The notes under the pieces are model-generated. The model ran no database searches, was not told the origin of the DNA, and worked only from the letters and a program-made list of their open reading frames with translations. Shown here one piece after another: positions 54,934-61,326 of a stretch of DNA of 64,000 nt. How positions within the stretch are numbered: the first letter of the stretch is position 1; each line of letters starts with the position of its first letter. A program made the translations under genes and the position numbers. Where the stretch lies: assembly GCF_008806975.1 (NCBI RefSeq), contig NZ_CP031728.1, positions 4,567,501 to 4,631,500 of the forward strand. The letters run 5' to 3'. This DNA comes from Cellvibrio sp. KY-GH-1 (GTDB lineage: Bacteria > Pseudomonadota > Gammaproteobacteria > Pseudomonadales > Cellvibrionaceae).

Positions 54934-56373
54934 TTAGCTTTGTTCAGTATCCTTCACAAACATCACTGAAACCGCCCCCAGCACCATGCACACACCTGCA
55001 AGCACGATGATATAAATCGCTTCGTTATTAAATACATATTTCAAAATCTGGCCTGCCACCAAGCCGGAAACAATTTGCGGTGCGGCTATGGTGAAGTTAA
55101 ATATTCCCATGTAAACGCCAGTTTTATCGGCCGGTAATGAGCTGGATAAAATCGCGTAGGGCATGGCGAGGATCGCAGCCCAAGCGATGCCCACGCCAAT
55201 CATCGGAATAATTAAATCCAGTGCGCCTTGCGGTACAGTGACTTCAGTAATTAATAAATCGACATGGACCATATCCGAGTTTTGAAAGAGCAGGAAGCTC
55301 ATATAGCCCAAGCCACCTGCCAATAGTGATAGCGAGTAAGTTAATTTGCGTCCGAAACGATTGGCAATGCGCGTGAGGAAGATGGAAAAAATCGCCGCAA
55401 ACAATGAGTAGGCAGCAAAAATAATTCCTACCCAATCACCTGCTGCGCCCTTGGCGGCCGCAATTTCTGGCGGAATGACAGCGAGCGAATGTAAATAATC
55501 GGCATCAAACCATTTGGCTTCAATGCCCCAAATATATTGGGTAATCGCAGGTGTGGTGTAGACCCACATAATGAATAATGAAAACCAGGAAAAAAATTGC
55601 ACCAGTGCAAGTTGGCGCATAGTTTTCGGCATATTGATAAATAATTGCCAAAAATTTCCCAGGCGTACAGTGATTGATTGTTTTTTGGTAGGTGCAGCTG
55701 CGGTTAACCCTTTGTAGCGATTGTAATCGTCGGGTGCGTATTCTTTAGTTCGAATCACAGTCCAAAGCACCGTGCCCAATAACGCGGTTGCGCCAATATA
55801 AAACGCCCAGGTAACGGTTGGAGCGACTTCGCCTTTGGGGGCAGTGTTATCAAGCCCAATTACATTGGTCAGCAGGAAAGGCAAGATGGAGCCGATTACT
55901 GCCCCAATATTAATTAGCAGTGCTTGAATGGAGTAACCGAGGGTGCGCTGATCATTGGGCACCATGTCGGCCACCAGCGCGCGAAAAGGCTGCATGGTCA
56001 CGTTAAAGGCGCCGTCCATCAGTGCAAGCATCAACCCACCAAATAACATGGGAACCATAAACGAAACAAACAGCGGTGCATTGGGCATCAGTAACATGCC
56101 GGCCGCAGCGGCGAGGGCGCCGCCTAAAATAAACGGACGACGACGCCCCAACCGATTCCAAGTGCGATCTGAGGCGGCACCGACAATTGGCTGCACCAGC
56201 AATCCCATAATGGGGGCAGCCAGCCAAAATAGTGAAAGCGAGTGCAAGTCGGCGCCCAAGTCGGAAAGCACGCGGCTGACGTTGGCGTTTTGCAAAGCAA
56301 AGCCCAATTGGACTCCCAGGAAACCAAAGCTGACATTCCATACTTGCCAGAAGGGGAGTGAAGGTTGTTTCAT
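54934..56373 (-). CDS. MFS sugar transporter (probable maltose/maltodextrin-type)
   Basis: The 479 residues form twelve hydrophobic segments. The loop GAASDRTWNRLGRRRPFILGG and the N-terminal FWQVWNVSFGFLGVQLGFALQNANVSR place it with the glycoside/SLC45-like MFS permeases found beside maltose and sucrose genes in Xanthomonas and Caulobacter. It would move a sugar across the inner membrane. It lies 141 nt downstream of the glucoamylase gene on the same strand; a long hairpin sits between them and no operator-like palindrome was seen there. The start is ATG at 56373. It ends 33 nt from the regulator gene; GCCCC...GGGGC (54900-54919) between them is a weak shared hairpin. Confidence 0.85.
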   Translation of the reverse strand: MKQPSLPFWQVWNVSFGFLGVQLGFALQNANVSRVLSDLGADLHSLSLFWLAAPIMGLLVQPIVGAASDRTWNRLGRRRPFILGGALAAAAGMLLMPNAPLFVSFMVPMLFGGLMLALMDGAFNVTMQPFRALVADMVPNDQRTLGYSIQALLINIGAVIGSILPFLLTNVIGLDNTAPKGEVAPTVTWAFYIGATALLGTVLWTVIRTKEYAPDDYNRYKGLTAAAPTKKQSITVRLGNFWQLFINMPKTMRQLALVQFFSWFSLFIMWVYTTPAITQYIWGIEAKWFDADYLHSLAVIPPEIAAAKGAAGDWVGIIFAAYSLFAAIFSIFLTRIANRFGRKLTYSLSLLAGGLGYMSFLLFQNSDMVHVDLLITEVTVPQGALDLIIPMIGVGIAWAAILAMPYAILSSSLPADKTGVYMGIFNFTIAAPQIVSGLVAGQILKYVFNNEAIYIIVLAGVCMVLGAVSVMFVKDTEQS

Positions 56374-56456
56374 CGTATAGCGCCTTTATTGTTAGCGTTA
56401 GTTGTTCGTCATTTAGGTTGATCTGTATTGCGGTAAAATTTTTCTGCAAATTATTA

Positions 56457-56501
56457 ACAACAAATCCCGCGTTCAACATGACATTGAACGCGGGATGTTG
56501 T
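56457..56501 (-). repeat. Long intercistronic hairpin between glucoamylase and MFS genes
   Basis: TCCCGCGTTCAA (56465-56476) and TTGAACGCGGGA (56484-56495) pair perfectly over 12 bp with a 7-nt loop. A small internal loop and ACAAC / GTTGT extend the stem. It begins only 14 nt after the glucoamylase stop. Without a T run on the minus strand it looks like a stability or partial-termination element that lowers MFS expression relative to the enzyme (inference). Confidence 0.65.
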
Positions 56502-56514
56502 TTGCGCACTGCCC

Positions 56515-58923
56515 TTATTTCAGGTAGCGCGCTTCAGTACTGGCATTTCTGTCCCACACTTTTTCATCGCTCAGGCTGCGTAATAATTTTACGTACTCGG
56601 CATGAGTCCACGCGAGCGGTGTAGCGGAATTAGTACCTTCACCGAGTGGATAATTAAAGGCACTGTTACCGCCTACGCCATCCCATACTTGTTCTGGTAG
56701 CATCATGCCGTCGTTGGCAAATAACTCCATGGCTTTCACATAAGTATTGCGCAGCTTTTCTGTGTCGAGTGCGTTGTTGGCTTTCGCTAATTGCAATTCA
56801 TAGTGGCCGCGCTCGCCGGTAAAGATAGGCCAAACACGCCCGCGCCCGGCAGTTGAGTTATTGGCTTCTACATAGCCGTTGCCAGTTTGCGAATCTTCGC
56901 CATAGCCATCGATGCCGTAGCGACGCCAGCCGGGAAATTTTCCTGCTACGCCGGGGAAGGTGAACTCGTATTTGGTGCGCAATAAATCCGGCAATTGTTG
57001 ATTGTCATATTCAGGAATTGTTTCCAGGATATGCGCGTCAGTTGCGGCGCGCACACCGTAGCGCACCAATTCCAAAAAGCCGCCATCAATCACCAGGGAT
57101 TCATCATTGATCACTTGCGCATTGCTGGTGCCCAGTGCGGAGTGATCATTCGGATCTTCATTGGCATTGATACGTAAATAATAATTGCCGTTGCCTTGTT
57201 CGCCCGTTAAGGAGCCGGCGGTGGTGTAAGTCAGTGTTTCTAATTCGGTAGAATATTTATCCGCTGCGGAAAAATATTTTTCTGCATTGACGGTATCCCC
57301 GGCTTGCGTCGCTATGTCGCCCGCAGAAACCAAACCGGCGATAATTGCTGCTGTCGTCGAGGGTGAGTAACCCTTTTGTTCTTCCCAGCGCTCTTGCTGC
57401 GTGTAGGGCGGTTTAATGTCGGTGTCATTCCACAGTATTTTTACATGGCCGCCATTAGCGAGAAAATCCGCGGCAGGTTTTAACATCTTGTGATACCACG
57501 CGGTGATTTCACTATCGCTCAGTACGCCTTCTTTCCACAAGCGCCAGCCGAGCATAATTGGCATGCCGGTTTGATCCAGTTGCACGCCCACCCATTCAGG
57601 CTCGCCATCTACGTGGGTCTTCTGTAGGAACCATCCGGGCGTGCCTGTGTAGCCAGCAATTTTTTCGCTCGCTTGAACTTGTTGCAAATATTCAAATGCG
57701 ATGCGCGGTGATTGCGTGTCTCCGAGCGCTAGCATGGCCATGGCGACTTGATAAAAATCACGCGGCCACACGGCTTTGTATCCGGTGGCAAATTTTTCGG
57801 CGGATTTGGTATCGCCCCAAGGGTTGGAGAGCGACGCGATAAACGCGCCGGCGTGCGTTTTATCTTCCTGGGCTTTTAATACCATGGCGCTGGTGTACAA
57901 CAATTTTCCACCATCGGTGGCGGTGGCAGACAGTTTTTCCAGCGCGGGCAGCGATTGTAAAAAGTCTTGCCAGCCAATCGCATCGCCTTCACCGTTGTAG
58001 TGGGCGAGAACCTTGTCATAACCCTTCGCCAGAGTTTGCTCGGCGACTAATTGGCTTTCCGCAGGAGTCTCGCCAAAACCCAACACAAAATCCCACTGTG
58101 CCGTTTCATCTTTTTTCAACGAATTGAATTGCAACGTAAAGGCGACATTACCTTTGCTGTCGCCAGTGGATGAATAGAGATTTGTGAGCTCACCGGTTTG
58201 TTTTACCTCGGAGATGCCATCGGAAACACCTTCAAAGCCCACACTGCCTTTCGCGGCATTTGCGGTAGTTTTTAAACTCATACTGACGCTGCCCTCACTG
58301 GCAGTCCAGGTGTTATTGGCAACACTGGCAGAGTCACCGCCGCCGGTATTGGCGATTGACGGGTTTACAAAAAGATAAGGTGTTATCCCATCGGCCAGTG
58401 CGCGAAATTGCACGCGCATCATTAACGCTTGCGAATCCGGGTCGGTAAAAATATGTTTTTCAATTTCATATTTTCCGTCTTTATCGCGATTTACAATTTT
58501 GTAGGCGAGGGAAGTTGGGCGGCCCTGTGTATCGGTGCTCAAATAGCTGATAGTGGAGAGCGTATCGCTTTTCTCTTCATCCAATTTTTTGGGGTCGAGC
58601 GGATCGCTTCCTTGAATAAAAAATTGTAGTTCTTGCAGTTGTGCTTCGTGAATCATGCCGAACATGGTTTCGGTCAGTACGCCCTGGGCAATGGAGAACC
58701 AGACCTTGGAGATGGTGCCGGACGCACCGGCATCGCTGTACTTGCCTTGGGTGTAGGTTTCATAGGCGGTGCCAATGCCGGTTTTACCCGAATAGGACCA
58801 GAACGACGACTGGCCCGGTGCGCCGGGTGCGATGGAGTTTTCACTCGTCGTCGATTGTTTATCGGAGCAGCCGGCCAGCAAACCCAAGCTGCCAATCACC
58901 AAGGTCAGAAGCGATTTTTTCAT
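56515..58923 (-). CDS. GH15 glucan 1,4-alpha-glucosidase (glucoamylase), lipoprotein
   Basis: Releases glucose from non-reducing ends of maltodextrins. From the ATG at 58923 it has 802 residues, beginning MKKSLLTLVIGSLGLLAGCS, a lipoprotein signal with Cys19; Ser at +2 favours the outer membrane. The upstream frame to 58971 was rejected. A beta-sandwich domain (about 40-320) precedes the (alpha/alpha)6 barrel. Conserved barrel motifs are YKAVWPRDFYQ, ERWEEQKGYSPST (general acid Glu, about 514-515) and MMLPEQVWDG (general base Glu, about 744), the glucodextranase-type arrangement. It diverges from the alpha-glucosidase gene, with four operator palindromes between them. Confidence 0.92.
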   Translation of the reverse strand: MKKSLLTLVIGSLGLLAGCSDKQSTTSENSIAPGAPGQSSFWSYSGKTGIGTAYETYTQGKYSDAGASGTISKVWFSIAQGVLTETMFGMIHEAQLQELQFFIQGSDPLDPKKLDEEKSDTLSTISYLSTDTQGRPTSLAYKIVNRDKDGKYEIEKHIFTDPDSQALMMRVQFRALADGITPYLFVNPSIANTGGGDSASVANNTWTASEGSVSMSLKTTANAAKGSVGFEGVSDGISEVKQTGELTNLYSSTGDSKGNVAFTLQFNSLKKDETAQWDFVLGFGETPAESQLVAEQTLAKGYDKVLAHYNGEGDAIGWQDFLQSLPALEKLSATATDGGKLLYTSAMVLKAQEDKTHAGAFIASLSNPWGDTKSAEKFATGYKAVWPRDFYQVAMAMLALGDTQSPRIAFEYLQQVQASEKIAGYTGTPGWFLQKTHVDGEPEWVGVQLDQTGMPIMLGWRLWKEGVLSDSEITAWYHKMLKPAADFLANGGHVKILWNDTDIKPPYTQQERWEEQKGYSPSTTAAIIAGLVSAGDIATQAGDTVNAEKYFSAADKYSTELETLTYTTAGSLTGEQGNGNYYLRINANEDPNDHSALGTSNAQVINDESLVIDGGFLELVRYGVRAATDAHILETIPEYDNQQLPDLLRTKYEFTFPGVAGKFPGWRRYGIDGYGEDSQTGNGYVEANNSTAGRGRVWPIFTGERGHYELQLAKANNALDTEKLRNTYVKAMELFANDGMMLPEQVWDGVGGNSAFNYPLGEGTNSATPLAWTHAEYVKLLRSLSDEKVWDRNASTEARYLK

Positions 58924-59082
58924 GCGAATATCTCTCGTGTAATACAGTTTGCGTGCATAGTTGACGTGCAATTAATCGCAGTCTGCTTTTGTTATTCGAC
59001 ATTTTCGCTATATGCTGGTTTTGCCATAGCACAAATGACTATTTTGCCACCTTAGGCTTTGACTAGACTCAACTCAAGCAGG

Positions 59083-59096
59083 TGCATACGTATTCA
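59083..59096 (+). promoter_or_regulatory. Putative LacI-family operator 1 (TGCATACGTATTCA)
   Basis: Near-palindrome around ATACGTAT. It lies 160 nt upstream of the glucoamylase start and is the closer of a pair. Together with the next site it may serve the leftward promoter. Confidence 0.75.
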
Positions 59097-59099
59097 GGC

Positions 59100-59113
59100 T
59101 GCATACGTATGCA
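59100..59113 (+). promoter_or_regulatory. Putative LacI-family operator 2 (TGCATACGTATGCA)
   Basis: A perfect 14-bp palindrome with central CG, the best match of the six. Its centre is 17 bp from that of operator 1. Confidence 0.8.
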
Positions 59114-59184
59114 TTAAAGCGTAGTTCATAAAATTTCAACGTGATTCCATAAAGGCGGGCAGCAAGTAAAAACTGCTGTGCTTA

Positions 59185-59198
59185 TGCATACGTATTCT
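59185..59198 (+). promoter_or_regulatory. Putative LacI-family operator 3 (TGCATACGTATTCT)
   Basis: Near-palindrome with the same core, about 160 nt upstream of the alpha-glucosidase start, followed by a run of T residues. Confidence 0.72.
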
Positions 59199-59235
59199 AT
59201 GGTTTTTTTTTAGGCTAAAAATCCGCGGATAGATG

Positions 59236-59249
59236 TGCATACGTATGTA
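59236..59249 (+). promoter_or_regulatory. Putative LacI-family operator 4 (TGCATACGTATGTA)
   Basis: Near-palindrome ending about 110 nt before the alpha-glucosidase ATG. A weak promoter TTGGCG-N17-TAGGCT (59255-59283) lies immediately downstream, so the operator would be just upstream of a -35 if that promoter is real. Confidence 0.72.
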
Positions 59250-59359
59250 GTCACTTGGCGAAAAAAAATGGCTCGCGTAGGCTGTGATCATGAAGTGCGA
59301 ACGGGTGTGACAATGGTCGGCTCGTTCATGAGATCAATAAAAAGTTAGAGATTCCCGCA

Positions 59360-60982
59360 ATGACAACGACTCCCTGGTGGCGCGGTGCCGTGGTATATCA
59401 GGTTTATCCACGCAGCATGATGGACGCCAACAATGACGGCATAGGTGATATCCCCGGCATTATCAGCAAGCTCGATTACCTCGAAAGCCTGGGGGTGGAT
59501 GCAATCTGGGTATCGCCGTTTTTCAAATCGCCGATGAAAGATTTTGGTTACGACATCAGCGACTACCGCGCGATAGATCCCATCTTCGGCTCGCTGGCGG
59601 ATTTCGATGAGTTGATTGAAAAGGCTCATGCGCGCGGCATCAAAATTATTATCGATCAGGTGTTGAGTCACACCTCGGATATGCACGGCTGGTTTCAGGA
59701 GAGCCGCGAGTCGCGCGATAACGACAAAGCCGATTGGTACGTATGGGCCGACCCTAAACCCGATGGCACACCGCCCAATAACTGGCTGGCGATTTTTGGT
59801 GGTTCCGCGTGGGAGTGGGAGCCGCGCCGCTGTCAATATTATCTGCACAACTTTTTAAAAACCCAGCCCGATTTGAATTACCACTGCGCGGCGGTGCAAC
59901 AACAAATTCTGGATGAAGTGGAATTCTGGTTGAAGCGCGGCGTGGATGGTTTGCGTCTGGATGCCATTATTTTTTGCTTTCACGATAAATTGTTGCGCGA
60001 TAATCCCGCGAAACCCGAAGCCGAGCGCAGAGGGCGCGGCTTCCGTGAAGATAACCCCTACGCCTTCCAGCGGCATGTGTATGACTGCGACCGCCCGGAG
60101 AATTTGCAGTTTTTAGAATCGTTACGCGCCTTGATGGATCGCTACCCGGGCACAGTGACCCTGGGAGAAATAGCCTCGGAAGATTCGCTCAAAACCATGG
60201 CGGAATACACCGCGGGCAATTCGCGTTTGCACATGGCCTACAGTTTTGAATTATTGGTCGATCAACTTTCTGGCTCCTACATTCGCGAAACCGTTGAAAC
60301 ACTGGAGCAAAAATTATTGGAAGGCTGGCCCTGCTGGTCTATTGGCAATCACGATGTGGTGCGTGTCATGTCGCGCTGGGGCGGCAAAGACCAATCACCG
60401 CAGTTGGCGAAAACATTGAATGCCATGTTGTTATCACTGCGCGGCAGTGTGTGCTCTTATCAAGGTGAAGAATTGGGTTTAACCGAAGTGGATATTCCCT
60501 TTGAGCAATTGCAAGACCCTTACGGCATTACCTTCTGGCCGCGCTTTAAAGGGCGCGATGGTTGCCGCACACCCATGCCCTGGAATCACGCCGACCAACA
60601 CGCTGGCTTTTCACAAACCAGCGGCTGGTTACCCGTTGCTGCTGAACACAAAGCAGCGGCGGTAAGTCTGCAAGATGACAATCGCGACTCCGTTCTCAAC
60701 GCCTATCGCACCTTTATGCACTGGCGCAAGCAGCAACCGGCGTTGCGGCTGGGCGATATAAAATTTGTTGCCGATGCTGAAGATTACCTGGTGTTTACCC
60801 GCGAGTATCAAGGCGAAAAATTATTGTGCGCATTTAATTTTTCGGCGCAGCCCGTCGCTATTCCATTGAATACGGATTACACATTAATTGCTGTTGATGG
60901 CCATGGTTGCTGCACCGCGAACACCAGTGGCCAACAGTTGGATATTCCCGCCTATTCCGCATTTATTGCACGTGTTCAATAA
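59360..60982 (+). CDS. GH13 alpha-glucosidase (oligo-alpha-glucosidase), cytoplasmic
   Basis: Hydrolyses terminal alpha-glucosidic bonds of maltose and short maltodextrins. The 540 residues begin MTTTPWWRGAVVYQVYPRSM without a signal peptide, so the enzyme is cytoplasmic. The (beta/alpha)8 catalytic motifs are complete: GVDGLRLDA with nucleophile Asp201, TLGEIASED with acid Glu270, and IGNHDVVR with Asp332. The DANNDGIGDIPGI stretch near residue 23 is typical of the GH13_23/GH13_31-like alpha-glucosidases. A strong terminator follows, so it is transcribed alone. Confidence 0.92.
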   Translation: MTTTPWWRGAVVYQVYPRSMMDANNDGIGDIPGIISKLDYLESLGVDAIWVSPFFKSPMKDFGYDISDYRAIDPIFGSLADFDELIEKAHARGIKIIIDQVLSHTSDMHGWFQESRESRDNDKADWYVWADPKPDGTPPNNWLAIFGGSAWEWEPRRCQYYLHNFLKTQPDLNYHCAAVQQQILDEVEFWLKRGVDGLRLDAIIFCFHDKLLRDNPAKPEAERRGRGFREDNPYAFQRHVYDCDRPENLQFLESLRALMDRYPGTVTLGEIASEDSLKTMAEYTAGNSRLHMAYSFELLVDQLSGSYIRETVETLEQKLLEGWPCWSIGNHDVVRVMSRWGGKDQSPQLAKTLNAMLLSLRGSVCSYQGEELGLTEVDIPFEQLQDPYGITFWPRFKGRDGCRTPMPWNHADQHAGFSQTSGWLPVAAEHKAAAVSLQDDNRDSVLNAYRTFMHWRKQQPALRLGDIKFVADAEDYLVFTREYQGEKLLCAFNFSAQPVAIPLNTDYTLIAVDGHGCCTANTSGQQLDIPAYSAFIARVQ

Positions 60983-61026
60983 ATGCACCGCTAGTAATTG
61001 CTGTCCTTGTTGTTAGTTATGTCTTT

Positions 61027-61049
61027 GAGGGCCTTGTGCCCTCTTTTTT
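61027..61049 (+). terminator. Terminator after the alpha-glucosidase gene
   Basis: GAGGGC and GCCCTC pair around a 5-nt loop, followed by TTTTTTATTTTTT. Confidence 0.9.
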
Positions 61050-61151
61050 ATTTTTTCCGCCATTGATCTTCATTTTTTACTGAATCAAAAACCTGTTTCC
61101 CCTATTCGTTTTGCAGTGAGCAAATGAATTGGTTCCGCTAATTCCTGTGAT

Positions 61152-61165
61152 TGCATACGTATGCG
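61152..61165 (+). promoter_or_regulatory. Putative LacI-family operator 5 (TGCATACGTATGCG)
   Basis: Near-perfect copy of the palindrome, 162 nt before the receptor start. First of a pair upstream of the TonB-dependent receptor. Confidence 0.75.
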
Positions 61166-61171
61166 GTGGTT

Positions 61172-61185
61172 TGAATACGTATGCA
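61172..61185 (+). promoter_or_regulatory. Putative LacI-family operator 6 (TGAATACGTATGCA)
   Basis: Near-perfect copy centred 20 bp from operator 5, about two helical turns. The TTGAAT at its left edge could itself be a -35, but no good -10 was found at the right distance. Confidence 0.75.
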
Positions 61186-61326
61186 TTCTATTGTGGATGC
61201 CACTCCCTAAGGCCTACCATCTTTTCAACGACAGAACCATTCTGTTTACGCAGTTGCGTACAAAGGAATGTCGTTAACGCAGCACGCTAACAATAAAAGC
61301 TATACCTCCGCGGAGAGAAAAAAACC

